Assembly (NCBI RefSeq): GCF_020329485.1
Contig: NZ_JAGKJI010000010.1
Coordinates: forward strand, 62,001 to 126,000
Reading direction: 5' to 3'
DNA length: 64,000 bases
Source: Bradyrhizobium cenepequi
GTDB taxonomy: Bacteria > Pseudomonadota > Alphaproteobacteria > Rhizobiales > Xanthobacteraceae
Of the stretch, positions 55,577-64,000 are shown piece after piece. The translations under genes and the position numbers were made by a program. A model generated the notes under the pieces. It searched no databases. It was not told the DNA's origin and saw only the letters and a program-made list of their open reading frames with translations. Position 1 is the stretch's first letter. The number at the start of each line of letters is the position of its first letter.

Positions 55577-56635
55577 ATGCTGGCAAACGAAAAGAATCCG
55601 GAATTTCAGAGCCCGCGCGAGTGGGCGTCCGGGCGGCGAGCGCATCCGTCCCCTCGGGTCGATGAGCCAGAAGTCATCGCCTCCAGCGTCTATGCGAACG
55701 GACGCCGCGTCACGGATATTGCCATTGACGAAGCCGGCGGGTGGTCAAGGAGGCCCGGCCATGTCGTCTGGATCGGTTTGCTCGAGCCGGCTGCTGAGCT
55801 GTTGCAGCGAATTCAGCTCCAGTTCGACCTGCATTCCCTGGCGATCGAAGATGCCTCGAAGGCTCACCAGCAGCCCAAGGTCGAGCAATATGGCGGCGCG
55901 CTCTTCGTCGTCGCGAGAACGGCGCAACTGATCGACGGTCATATCGTCTTTGGCGAAACCCACATATTCGTCGGCAAGGGCTACGTGGTCTCGGTCCGGC
56001 ACGGAGCATCGACCTCTTATGCTGCCGTGCGCGAGCGCTGCGAGACCTGTATCACCTCGCTGGCGCAGGGCGAAGACTACATTCTTTATGCGATCCTCGA
56101 CTTTATCGTCGACAACTACTCGCCCGTGATCGAGGCGCTTCAGGCTGAAGTCGAAGCGCTGGAGGAGGCCGTGCTTCGCAGATCGCGCGTGAAGTTCGAG
56201 TTCGATCGGCTGTACAAGCTCCGCCGTGATCTCCTGCAGCTGCGACGCGCGGTAGGGCCGGTGGTCGATGTCTGCCGCAGGCTGGAGCATATGGACGTGA
56301 TCGCTCTCGATGACGCGATGAAGCCGCTCTTCCGCGATGTCCTTGATCACGCGAAGAGAGCGCAGGAGGACATCGATTCGCTTCGCGAGATTCTCGCATT
56401 CGCTTTCGAAGCAAGCATGATGGCGGGCCAATCGCAGCAGACGGAGATTACTCGGCGTCTGGCGGCGTGGGCCGCGATATTGGCCGTGCCGACCGCCGTT
56501 GCGGGCATCTACGGCATGAACTTCGAGAACATGCCGGAGCTGAAATGGGCTTACGGCTACTACGTCGTTCTCGCCGGCATCTTCGGCGCCTGCGCGCTTC
56601 TTTATGCCCGATTTCGTCAGTCCGGCTGGCTATGA
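55577..56635 (+). CDS. CorA-family magnesium/divalent cation transporter
   Basis: A 352-residue CorA-type channel. The large cytoplasmic N-domain includes PGHVVWIGLLEPAAELL, HSLAIEDASKAHQQPKVEQYG, ETHIFVGKGYVVSVRHG and long helices (LREILAFAFEASMMAGQSQ). Two C-terminal transmembrane helices follow (WAAILAVPTAVAGIYGMNF, YYVVLAGIFGACALLYARF) with the GMN selectivity motif (YGMNFENMPEL). It forms pentamers in the inner membrane. Its 3' end overlaps the convergent DUF3325 gene by 6 nt. Confidence 0.9.
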   Translation: MLANEKNPEFQSPREWASGRRAHPSPRVDEPEVIASSVYANGRRVTDIAIDEAGGWSRRPGHVVWIGLLEPAAELLQRIQLQFDLHSLAIEDASKAHQQPKVEQYGGALFVVARTAQLIDGHIVFGETHIFVGKGYVVSVRHGASTSYAAVRERCETCITSLAQGEDYILYAILDFIVDNYSPVIEALQAEVEALEEAVLRRSRVKFEFDRLYKLRRDLLQLRRAVGPVVDVCRRLEHMDVIALDDAMKPLFRDVLDHAKRAQEDIDSLREILAFAFEASMMAGQSQQTEITRRLAAWAAILAVPTAVAGIYGMNFENMPELKWAYGYYVVLAGIFGACALLYARFRQSGWL

Positions 56636-56929
56636 CCGGTGTAGTGATTTGCGGGCAGACACTCTCGCACATCCGATAAGCGCACAAAACACGATACCGG
56701 CAGCTATACTGGCGTGACCGCTGAACATCACGAGGCCGAGGCTCCAGCCCTGCCGAGCGACGAGAATGCCGAGCGCAAAAAGCAGAGCGCATGCGCCGGC
56801 AATGCGATGAACATATGTCGTGGTTAGCCGCAGGGGCCTGCCGAAGATGTCGCGCTGCTGGCGATTCGTGGCAAACGCCAGCGCAGTGAACCCTGCCAGG
56901 CATAGCGCAAAGGAAAGGAGATGACTCAT
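56630..56929 (-). CDS. DUF3325 small membrane protein
   Basis: A 99-residue protein with three hydrophobic helices (LLSFALCLAGFTALAFATN, IAGACALLFALGILVA, ASIAAGIVFCALIGCARV) fitting DUF3325, which is regularly found after PepSY-domain proteins in siderophore/TonB receptor operons. The ATG overlaps the PepSY gene's stop by 4 nt, so they are co-translated. With the PepSY partner truncated, its function may be lost. Confidence 0.7.
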   Translation of the reverse strand: MSHLLSFALCLAGFTALAFATNRQQRDIFGRPLRLTTTYVHRIAGACALLFALGILVARQGWSLGLVMFSGHASIAAGIVFCALIGCARVSARKSLHRS

Positions 56930-57666
56930 CCAGCTGCCTCGCTAGACGCAACGGCGGTCGGAGCCTCGCAGCTTGTCTTGCGCCTGAACCGGGATCTGGT
57001 CTTCTGCCGAGCCGTGCGTACCGCCAGGACGGCATGGAGCACAGCGAGCGCCCAGCACATGATATCCACACCGGCAAAGACCCAGTCGCCTTCGGACAAG
57101 CTGTGCCACAGCGGACGTTGCGTCGTCAGTGCATTGAGGACTGGCAACAGAAACAGCAGCGCTGATGCGCCCCATAGTTGCTCGACCCAGGCCGACTTGG
57201 CCGGACGCACCAGCGCATGCAGCAGCGTCAGGGCCCACACGATGAAGAACGAGTGAATCTCCCAGTCAGAGCGGCCCTCCAACGGGTGTGGCAGCAGGCG
57301 GTTGGCCCACAAAAATGCAGTCATTGCGATCGATAGGCCGGCAATGCTCGCGATGTTCAATCGCTCCACAACACGGAAACCAAAATGGGGGCGATCCGGG
57401 TCAGGCAGATTTTGTCGCCGCTTTACGGTCCACATAACCAGGCCTGTCCCCACCATGGCCGTACCCATGAAGCTTACGAGGAAGTACAGCCATCGCGTGA
57501 CGGAGTCGCTGAAGCGTCCCAAGTGGAGTGCATAAAGTACGCCTCGGGTTTCGGCCGCAGCCCCCACATGCTCGCGGACCGCCAGCAGTTTGCCGGTGGT
57601 ACCTTCGAACTCCATATACTGCGGGCTCATGGAAACGCGGCCGGCTTCTCCTCGCGTCACAGCCAC
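56926..57666 (-). pseudogene. PepSY-associated membrane protein, 5'-truncated
   Basis: A 246-residue frame matches only the C-terminal half of PepSY_TM iron-regulated membrane proteins (normally about 500 residues). Visible parts are RVSMSPQYMEFEGTTGKLL, ETRGVLYALHLGRFSDSVTRW, the conserved FMGTAMVGTGLVMWTVKRRQ helix and three further helices. The N-terminal PepSY domains and first helices are missing. An in-frame TAA lies close upstream and the frame meets the truncated kdpD at about 57700. A GTG at 57666 is the only practical start. The upstream half seems to have been deleted. Confidence 0.65.
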
Positions 57667-57709
57667 ACCCGCTGCCGCATCTCCGGGATGAACCGAGCCG
57701 TTCGATCCA

Positions 57710-59209
57710 TTGCCTTACGTGAAGTCGCTCCTGATCGCAGCCCTCGGGCTCGGGGCGGCCGAACTGGTTCATCCGCACTTCGGCGTCGAGAACGTCGATC
57801 TGGTGTTCCTTACCGCCGTCGTCGTCGTGGCCGTGCGCTACGGGCTGTGGCCGTCGCTGCTCACGAGTGTGGCGGCCTCGCTGTGCTACAATTTCTTCTT
57901 CCTGCCGCCGTTCTATACCTTCACCATCGCCGATCCGACCAATATCGCGGCATTCTTCTTCTTCATGCTGATCGCGCTTCTGGTCTCCAACGTTGCCGCG
58001 CGCGTGCGTGTCCAGGCCGACACCGCGATCAGCCGTGTGCGCATGACCGAGCAGCTCTATGCCTTCAGCCGCAAGCTCGCCGGCACCGCGACGCTCGACG
58101 ACGTGCTGTGGGCGACCGCCTACCAAATCGCGCTGATGCTGAAAGTGCGCGTGGTGCTGCTGCTGCCGGAAGCGGGCCTGCTCGAGGTCAAGGCCGGCTA
58201 TCCGCCGGAAGATCAACTCGATGACGCCGATCTTGCAGCCGCGAACTGGGCCTGGTCCAACGATCGTCCGGCCGGCCGCGGCTCGGACACGCTGCCCGGC
58301 GCCAAGCGCCTTTTCCTGCCGATGCGGACCGGCCGCGGGCTGATCGGCGCTATCGGCATCGACAACGACAAGACCGGCCCGCTGCCGACGCCGGACCAGC
58401 GGCGCCTGCTGGACGCGCTGGTCGACCAGGGTGCGCTCGCGATCGAGCGCGTGCTGCTGGTCGAGGACATGGACAAGGTCAAGCGTACCGTCGAATCCGA
58501 ACGCCTGCGCTCAGCGCTGTTGACCTCAATCTCGCACGACCTGAAGACCCCGCTGGCCTCCGTGCTTGGCGCTGCCTCGACCTTGCGCGATCTCGCCGGC
58601 AACCTCACGGACGCGCAAAAGCACGACCTGATCGCGACGGTGATCGACGAGTCCGAGCGGCTGAACCGGTTCATCGCCAACCTGCTCGACATGACCAAGC
58701 TCGAATCGGGCGCTATCGTGCCGAACACGGCGCGGCATGACGTCGGCGAAATCATAGGCAGTGCGCTGCGCCGCGCCGGCAAGATCCTGGTTCGCCACAA
58801 GGTCTCGCTCGATCTCGCCGCCGATCTGCCGATGCTGGAGCTCGACGCGGTGCTGTTCGAGCAGGTGCTGTTCAACCTGTTCGACAACGCCGCGAAATAT
58901 GCGCCTCCCGACACAACGATCTGGATACGCGGCTGGCAGGATCGGGATGCGATCGTGCTGCAGGTCATGGACGAAGGCAGCGGCATTCCACCGACTGAAC
59001 TCGAAAGCATCTTCGACAAGTTCTATCGCGTGCAGAAGGGCGATCATGTCCGCCCAGGCACTGGCCTCGGTCTTGCGATCTCCCGCGGTTTCGTCGAAGC
59101 CATGCACGGCACGATCTCGGCCGCCAACCGCACCGACCGGAGCGGCGCCGTGTTGACAATCCGCCTGCCGATCCCGGCGGCGACTGCTGCGCTGGATACT
59201 GCTGCATGA
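57710..59209 (+). CDS. kdpD: KdpD-like sensor histidine kinase, lacking the N-terminal sensor half
   Basis: A 499-residue protein corresponding to the C-terminal half of KdpD (normally about 900). It begins inside the membrane domain (LLIAALGLGAAELVHPHFG, YGLWPSLLTSVAASLCYNFFF, FFFFMLIALLVSNVAARVR), then a GAF-like domain (about 130-245), HisKA (LLTSISHDLKTPLASVLG), and HATPase (LFNLFDNAAKYAPP, DEGSGIPP, GTGLGLAISRGF). The KdpD turgor/K+ domain and USP domain are missing, and the first codon is a TTG with no good ribosome site. It is probably a deletion product; expression is uncertain. Its stop overlaps kdpE by 4 nt. No kdpFABC is present. Confidence 0.75.
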   Translation: MPYVKSLLIAALGLGAAELVHPHFGVENVDLVFLTAVVVVAVRYGLWPSLLTSVAASLCYNFFFLPPFYTFTIADPTNIAAFFFFMLIALLVSNVAARVRVQADTAISRVRMTEQLYAFSRKLAGTATLDDVLWATAYQIALMLKVRVVLLLPEAGLLEVKAGYPPEDQLDDADLAAANWAWSNDRPAGRGSDTLPGAKRLFLPMRTGRGLIGAIGIDNDKTGPLPTPDQRRLLDALVDQGALAIERVLLVEDMDKVKRTVESERLRSALLTSISHDLKTPLASVLGAASTLRDLAGNLTDAQKHDLIATVIDESERLNRFIANLLDMTKLESGAIVPNTARHDVGEIIGSALRRAGKILVRHKVSLDLAADLPMLELDAVLFEQVLFNLFDNAAKYAPPDTTIWIRGWQDRDAIVLQVMDEGSGIPPTELESIFDKFYRVQKGDHVRPGTGLGLAISRGFVEAMHGTISAANRTDRSGAVLTIRLPIPAATAALDTAA

Positions 59210-59895
59210 ACGCGATACCGATCAAGGTCCTGGTCATCGACGACGAGCCGCCGATCCGCAAATTGTTGCGGATGGGCCTGAGCACGCAGGGCTACGAGAT
59301 CATCGAGGCCTCGAACGGCAAAGCGGGACTGGAGATGCTGACTCAGGGGCCGGCGCTGATCATCCTCGATCTCGGCCTGCCGGATATCCAGGGCCACGAC
59401 CTCCTTCGCATGATCCGCGCGCGCAACGAAAGCGTGCCGATCGTGGTGCTATCGAGCCGTGGCGACGAAGCTGGCAAGGTGCAAGCGCTTGATCTTGGCG
59501 CCGACGATTATTTGACAAAGCCGTTCGGGATGGATGAATTACTAGCGCGGCTGCGTGCGGCGCTGCGTCATCAGTTGCAGGTGCAGGGCGAACGGCCGGT
59601 CTTCCGCACCGGCGATCTGTGGGTCGATCTTGTCCGCCGCATCGTCAAGGTAGGTGATCGCGAAGTGAAATTGTCACCGAAGGAATATGACTTGCTGCGT
59701 GTGCTCGCGCAGCACGCGGGCAAGGTCTTGACCCATCGCTTCCTGTTGAAGGAATTGTGGGACGAACACACCGATGCGCAATATCTTCGCGTCTATGTCC
59801 GTCAGCTTCGCCAGAAGATCGAAGCCGATCCGGAGCGTCCGCAATTCGTGCTGACGGAAACTGGCATCGGCTACCGCTTGCGCGCAGCGGACTGA
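59206..59895 (+). CDS. kdpE: KdpE-type OmpR-family response regulator
   Basis: A 229-residue regulator: receiver residues 1-120 (VLVIDDEPPIRKLLRMGL, phosphoacceptor in LIILDLGLPDIQGHDLL, VVLSSRGDEAGKVQALD, DYLTKPFGMDELLARL) and a winged-helix domain (LSPKEYDLLRVLAQHAG, LRVYVRQLRQKIEADP, TETGIGYRLRA). KdpE normally activates kdpFABC for high-affinity potassium uptake. The ATG overlaps the kdpD stop. Because the transporter genes are absent and the sensor is truncated, its present targets are unclear. Confidence 0.9.
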   Translation: MNAIPIKVLVIDDEPPIRKLLRMGLSTQGYEIIEASNGKAGLEMLTQGPALIILDLGLPDIQGHDLLRMIRARNESVPIVVLSSRGDEAGKVQALDLGADDYLTKPFGMDELLARLRAALRHQLQVQGERPVFRTGDLWVDLVRRIVKVGDREVKLSPKEYDLLRVLAQHAGKVLTHRFLLKELWDEHTDAQYLRVYVRQLRQKIEADPERPQFVLTETGIGYRLRAAD

Positions 59896-59963
59896 AGCTG
59901 GTTGCAGAGGCGGAACTTTCTCGGGGTGAGGAAATTAATCTCCCTCAACCGGGAGGAATGCCA

Positions 59964-60212
59964 ATGGCACGAAAATATTCCAGGAAAGCATCTGGCGACG
60001 TCAAGCGCGCGATGAAAAAGCGCAAGACCGGCACGTTGAAGAGCGGCCGGTCGGGCCGCAAGGTCAAGAGCCGCAAACAGGCGATCGCGATCGGGCTTTC
60101 GGAAGCACGCGCCAAAGGCAGGAAAGTGCCGAAGAAGACCTCCAAGAAGAAGACTTCCAAGAAGACAACGAAGAAGCGGAAGAGCAGCAAGAAGCGCAAG
60201 GCCAAGCGGTAG
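59964..60212 (+). CDS. Lysine-rich histone-like protein (DUF6496-type)
   Basis: An 82-residue very basic protein starting MARKYSRKASGDVKRAMKK with GTLKSGRSGRKVKSRKQA and IAIGLSEARAKGRKVPKK. It ends in a KKTSKK-rich tail like eukaryotic H1 tails. Such DUF6496 proteins probably bind DNA. A GGGAGGA site sits 7 nt before ATG 59964. It lies between kdpE and the ku/ligD repair genes, whose Ku protein also has a basic tail. Confidence 0.75.
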   Translation: MARKYSRKASGDVKRAMKKRKTGTLKSGRSGRKVKSRKQAIAIGLSEARAKGRKVPKKTSKKKTSKKTTKKRKSSKKRKAKR

Positions 60213-60433
60213 GCTCACGTCGCCGTCATTCCAATGAATGGCAAGGTGGCCTCGACCTCACCTCGCGCCGCCCACGGGGAGAGGTCGAAATTCAAGCGCA
60301 GCTTGAATTTCGGGTGAGTGGAGCCTCCGCGGATTCATCTCTCACCGTACTTGCGGAGAATGCCCCTCACCCCAACCCTCTCTCCGCGACAGAGCGGAGA
60401 GGGGGAGAAGCTCCGTCATCGCTGTATCAACTC
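60213..60433. repeat. Intergenic hairpins downstream of ku
   Basis: A perfect 11-bp hairpin GAAATTCAAGC-gca-GCTTGAATTTC lies at 60287-60311. A CCTCTCTCCGC / GCGGAGAGGG hairpin of the same general type as those near mobA lies at about 60377-60405. The gap separates convergent genes and the hairpins probably terminate both transcripts. Confidence 0.6.
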
Positions 60434-61318
60434 TTACCCCGCCTTGCGTGCGCGTGCGGTCGAGCGATGTGCTTTCCGCGGCGCGCGGCGGTGGGATGAT
60501 CGGCGGCGGGCGGTGGAATGGCCGCGTTTCTTGGCCGCTGAGCGGCCCTTCAGGCTCTGCTTCAGTGCATCCATCAGGTTGATGACGTTGCTGGGCCGCT
60601 CCTCGGGCTCCGGGACCTCGATTTTCTTGCCGGCAGCCTTGCGCCGCACCAGCGCCTTCAACGCGTCCTCATATTCGTCCTTGAATGTCGAGGGATCGAA
60701 ATGGGCCGCCTTGCTATCGAGGATGTGGCCCGCGAGCTCGACCATATCCTTGGTGATCTTTGGCGTCTTGATGTCGTCGAAATAATCGGTCTCGTCGCGC
60801 AGCTCGTAGGGGTAACGCAAGGTGGTGCCGAGCAGGCCCTTGCCGAGCGGCTCGATTGCCATGACGTGCTCGCGATTGGTCAGCACGATCCGGGCCAGCG
60901 CCACGCGGTCCTGATCCTTCATCGCGTCGCGGATCACGGCGAAAGCGTCAATGCCGGCCTTGCCATCGGGCGCGATGTAGTAGGGGTGGTTGAGATAGCG
61001 CCTGTCGATCTCGTCCCTGGGTACGAAGCTTTCGATATCGATCGTATGGTTGCTCTCGATCTGGACGGACTCGAGCTCCTCCGGTTCGATCTCGACATAT
61101 TTCCCTTTCCGGACCTCGTAGCCGCGCGCCTTCTGGTTGCTTTCGACGATGTCGCCGGTCTCGGCATCTACCATCTGCTGCTTCAATCGGTTGCCGGTGT
61201 CCTTGTTGATCATGTGGAAGCGGGTTTTCGCAACCGCGGTCGAGGCCGGATACAGCACCACTGGGCACGCCACCAGCGAGAGCTTCAAGGTGCCTTTCCA
61301 ATAGGCGCGAGGGGCCAT
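60434..61318 (-). CDS. ku: Ku protein (non-homologous end joining)
   Basis: A 294-residue bacterial Ku. The core (APRAYWKGTLKLSLVACPV, ESNQKARGYEVRKGKYVEIE, HTIDIESFVPRDEIDRRYL, YYIAPDGKAGIDAFAVIRD, VMAIEPLGKGLLGTTLRYPYE) forms the ring that threads onto broken DNA ends. The C-terminal about 35 residues are an Arg/Lys/Ser-rich tail (RSAAKKRGHSTARRRSS and onward) likely to help DNA binding. The ATG at 61318 opens the conserved domain. It is divergent from ligD by about 105 nt, implying a shared promoter region. Confidence 0.93.
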   Translation of the reverse strand: MAPRAYWKGTLKLSLVACPVVLYPASTAVAKTRFHMINKDTGNRLKQQMVDAETGDIVESNQKARGYEVRKGKYVEIEPEELESVQIESNHTIDIESFVPRDEIDRRYLNHPYYIAPDGKAGIDAFAVIRDAMKDQDRVALARIVLTNREHVMAIEPLGKGLLGTTLRYPYELRDETDYFDDIKTPKITKDMVELAGHILDSKAAHFDPSTFKDEYEDALKALVRRKAAGKKIEVPEPEERPSNVINLMDALKQSLKGRSAAKKRGHSTARRRSSHRRAPRKAHRSTARARKAG

Positions 61319-61424
61319 TACATGCTCCCGATATTTCGGATATGGGAACTTCAACCGATGCGAGGGGTTTTGGTTCCTGGTATAGCTGCCGCGCCAGGCG
61401 GCCGGCATTTGCGTGAGTGCACCC

Positions 61425-64000
61425 GTGTTGCAGAGAAACCTGTCCACCTACCGCAAGAAGCGCGACTTCTCCAAGACCGACGAGCCCTCCGGCAAGGCCA
61501 AGGTCGCGCCCGCCAAACAGCCGCGGTTCGTAATCCAGAAGCATGATGCCACGCGGCTGCATTACGACCTCCGGCTCGAAATGGACGGGGTCTTCAAGTC
61601 ATGGGCGGTGACGAAAGGGCCCTCGCTCGATCCGCACGACAAGCGCCTCGCGGTGGAGGTCGAGGACCATCCGCTCGATTACGGCGATTTCGAAGGCACC
61701 ATTCCCGAGGGGCAGTATGGCGGCGGCACCGTGATGCTGTGGGATCGCGGCTACTGGGAATCCGACGATCCAGAAGGCGGGCTGAAAAAGGGCGATCTGA
61801 AGTTCACCCTGGATGGCGACAAGCTGCATGGAAGCTGGGTGCTGGTGCGGATGCGCGGCGATCGCTTCGGCGGCAAGCGTACCAATTGGCTCCTGATCAA
61901 GCACCGTGACGAATACGCCAAGGAGGACGGGGAAAGCATCCTCGATGAAGACCGCTCCGTCGCCTCCGGCCGCACGATGCAGCAGATCGCGGCCGGCAAG
62001 GGCCGGGCGCCGAAGCCGTTCATGTTGGCGAAGACCGGCCGTGCCAAAGCGAAGGCCGATGCGGTCTGGCAATCCAACCGGGAGGAGACAAGCGAGGCGC
62101 GTCCGCGGACGAAAGCGCCGTCGCCAAAAACGCTGGCATCCAAATCGCGCACTGCGGCCAAAGCCAAGGAAAAAAAGATTGAGGCGAAGCAGGTCGAGGT
62201 GATGCCGGACTTCGTCGCGCCGGAGCTCTGCACGTCAGTCGACCGTCCGCCCGGCGGCGCAGGCTGGTGCCACGAGATCAAGTTCGATGGCTACCGCGTG
62301 CAATTGCGCGTCGAAGACGGCGAGGTCACGCTCAAGACCCGCAAGGGCCTCGACTGGACCGACAAGTTCAGCGCCATTGCGAAAGAGGGCGGCAAGCTGC
62401 CGGATGTGATGATCGACGGCGAGATTGTCGCGCTGGATCAGAACGGCACACCGGATTTCTCGACCCTACAAGCGGCGATCTCGGACTGCAAGACCGATGC
62501 TCTGATCTTCTATGCCTTCGACCTGTTGTTCGCCGATCATGAGGATCTGCGCGCGCTGCCGCTTGCCGAACGCAAGGCGCGACTAAAGCGGCTTCTGGAA
62601 GCGCGCAAAGGCAGGAAGCAGCAGATCCAATATGTCGAGCATTTCGAGAGCAGCGGGGATGCGGTACTGCAATCGGCCTGCAAACTGGAGCTGGAGGGCA
62701 TCGTCTCCAAGAAGCTGGATGCGCCCTATCGTTCCGGCCGTTCCGAACTGTGGACCAAGGCGAAATGCCGCGCTGGTCACGAGGTCGTGCTGGGCGGCTG
62801 GAAGACCACCAGCGGAAAATTCCGCTCGCTGATGGCCGGCATCCATCGCGGCGACCATCTCGCCTTTGTCGGGATTGTCGGCACCGGCTTTGGCCAGGAC
62901 AAGGTCCGCCGGCTGTTGCCGGTGCTGAAGGCGCACGAGTCCGACAAGAGCCCGTTCGGCGGCGAGAATGCGCCACGCAAGACGCGCGATATGCATTGGC
63001 TGAAGCCTGACCTTGTCGCCGAAATCGAATTCGCCGGCTGGACCGAGGGCGGCAATATCCGGCAGGCCGCGTTCAAGGGACTGCGGCAGGACAAGCCGGC
63101 CAAGGAGGTGGAAGCCGAGGAGCCGGCCGAGACCGAGATCGCCGAGCCGAAGCCGGGCAGGGCTGCTGCGAGAGCTGCGAAATCGGCCGCGGACAAATCC
63201 TCTGTTGTCATGGGCGTCGTGATCTCGAAGCCCGACAAGGAGATGTGGCCCGACGCCTTTGACGGTGAGGGTGTGACCAAGCTCGATCTCGCGCGCTATT
63301 TCGAGGCGGTCGGCGAATGGATGATCGTCCATCTCAAGGGCAGACCGTGCTCGATCGTGCGCGCACCAGACGGCATCCATGGCGAGAAATTCTTCCAGCG
63401 CCATGCGATGCAGGGCATGTCGAACCTGCTGGAGCTCGCAAAGGTCTCCGGCGACCGCAAGCCTTATGTGCAGATCGATCGCGTCGAGGGATTGGCAGCC
63501 GTCGCACAGATCGGCGGACTCGAACTGCATCCCTGGAATTGCGCGCCTGATATCTACGATACGCCGGGACGGTTGGTGTTCGACCTCGATCCCGCGCCGA
63601 ATGTCGAATTTTCGGATGTGATCGAGGCCGCCAAGGACATGCGCCAGCGTCTTGCGGCGGTGGGCATCGAGAGCTTTTGCAAGACCACCGGCGGCAAAGG
63701 CCTGCATGTCGTGGCGCCGTTGCTGTATGGCGTAAAGGACCGCGTGAGCTGGAAAGAGGCAAAAGCCTTCGCGCAAGCGATCTGCCAGTGGATGGCCGAT
63801 GACGATCCCGAGCAATATCTGCTCAACATGTCGAAGAAACTGCGCAAGGGGAAGATCTTCCTCGACTATCTGCGTAACGACCGGATGTCGACTGCGGTAG
63901 CGGCCCTGTCGCCGCGCGCCCGCGAAGGCGCCACCGTCTCGATGCCGCTGACCTGGGCGCAAGTGCGCGGCGACCTCGATCCGAAGAAGTACACGGTGCG
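61425..64000 (+). CDS. ligD: ATP-dependent DNA ligase LigD (3' end beyond window)
   Basis: At least 858 codons are visible. The order is a 3'-phosphoesterase domain (about 10-160; [44 protein letters not shown]), an ATP-dependent ligase domain (about 265-560; catalytic lysine in [45 protein letters not shown]), an alanine/lysine linker, and the start of the archaeo-eukaryotic primase-type polymerase domain ([41 protein letters not shown]). It seals Ku-bound breaks. Starts at GTG 61425 or TTG 61428 bring the frame closest to [13 protein letters not shown] 61413 is also possible. The gene is cut by the window edge. Confidence 0.93.
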   Translation, partial: MLQRNLSTYRKKRDFSKTDEPSGKAKVAPAKQPRFVIQKHDATRLHYDLRLEMDGVFKSWAVTKGPSLDPHDKRLAVEVEDHPLDYGDFEGTIPEGQYGGGTVMLWDRGYWESDDPEGGLKKGDLKFTLDGDKLHGSWVLVRMRGDRFGGKRTNWLLIKHRDEYAKEDGESILDEDRSVASGRTMQQIAAGKGRAPKPFMLAKTGRAKAKADAVWQSNREETSEARPRTKAPSPKTLASKSRTAAKAKEKKIEAKQVEVMPDFVAPELCTSVDRPPGGAGWCHEIKFDGYRVQLRVEDGEVTLKTRKGLDWTDKFSAIAKEGGKLPDVMIDGEIVALDQNGTPDFSTLQAAISDCKTDALIFYAFDLLFADHEDLRALPLAERKARLKRLLEARKGRKQQIQYVEHFESSGDAVLQSACKLELEGIVSKKLDAPYRSGRSELWTKAKCRAGHEVVLGGWKTTSGKFRSLMAGIHRGDHLAFVGIVGTGFGQDKVRRLLPVLKAHESDKSPFGGENAPRKTRDMHWLKPDLVAEIEFAGWTEGGNIRQAAFKGLRQDKPAKEVEAEEPAETEIAEPKPGRAAARAAKSAADKSSVVMGVVISKPDKEMWPDAFDGEGVTKLDLARYFEAVGEWMIVHLKGRPCSIVRAPDGIHGEKFFQRHAMQGMSNLLELAKVSGDRKPYVQIDRVEGLAAVAQIGGLELHPWNCAPDIYDTPGRLVFDLDPAPNVEFSDVIEAAKDMRQRLAAVGIESFCKTTGGKGLHVVAPLLYGVKDRVSWKEAKAFAQAICQWMADDDPEQYLLNMSKKLRKGKIFLDYLRNDRMSTAVAALSPRAREGATVSMPLTWAQVRGDLDPKKYTV

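Noticed and set aside
56467..57077. Leftward frames opposite the corA 3' end
   Set aside because: They overlap CorA's GMN-motif region and have no recognisable domain.

Overview
The window looks like a chromosomal segment of a Bradyrhizobium-type alphaproteobacterium (Nitrobacteraceae). This rests on GC-rich coding sequence, typical rhizobial small secreted proteins, a FixJ-type regulator, the Ku/LigD pair, and several families of long inverted intergenic repeats of the kind common in Bradyrhizobium genomes. The assignment comes from recognised protein families and was not searched.

Two halves differ in character and meet at a tRNA (CAU anticodon, probably Ile2) at 37546-37621. The left part (1-37.5 kb) is accessory-like. 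It mixes intact genes with many decayed ones: OsmC, alpha/beta hydrolase, sulfite-oxidase-like, LysR (two), F420-reductase-like, transglutaminase-like peptidase, histidine kinase, GST, epimerase and phage portal-like remnants. Several remnants are joined so that two truncated genes face each other. Intact highlights are a 2100-residue kinase-like/ATPase/GAF/PAS/histidine-kinase protein with two FixJ-type response regulators, an orphan second-copy-like ClpX, a DsbA-NhaA fusion, and a radical-SAM region (25.9-34.1 kb).

The radical-SAM region is the best candidate for an undescribed system. A five-gene operon (29413-34100) encodes a nucleoside phosphorylase-like protein, an rSAM-associated transferase, a GT-C membrane glycosyltransferase, a radical SAM/SPASM enzyme and a GT2 enzyme. 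Each gene overlaps the next by 4 nt. Upstream lie a second radical SAM protein with a possible TusA-like N-terminus, a PhnD-like binding protein and an acyl-CoA-dehydrogenase-like flavoprotein. An exported methyltransferase-like protein abuts the operon's end.

The right part (37.5-64 kb) is compact. Three substrate-binding proteins of different transporter families (Bug, TAXI, LivK) come first. A molybdenum-cofactor and formate block follows: a MoeA-like protein, a MoeA-PBP fusion, MobA, FdhD, MobB, MoeA, a TusA-like protein, an OFA oxalate/formate transporter and an NAD-linked formate dehydrogenase (fused FdsG-FdsB, then FdsA). These genes together could make, sulfurate and insert the bis-MGD cofactor of the formate dehydrogenase. 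After that come CorA, a truncated PepSY/DUF3325 pair, an N-terminally truncated KdpD with KdpE, a lysine-rich histone-like protein, and the divergent NHEJ genes ku and ligD (ligD runs off the window).
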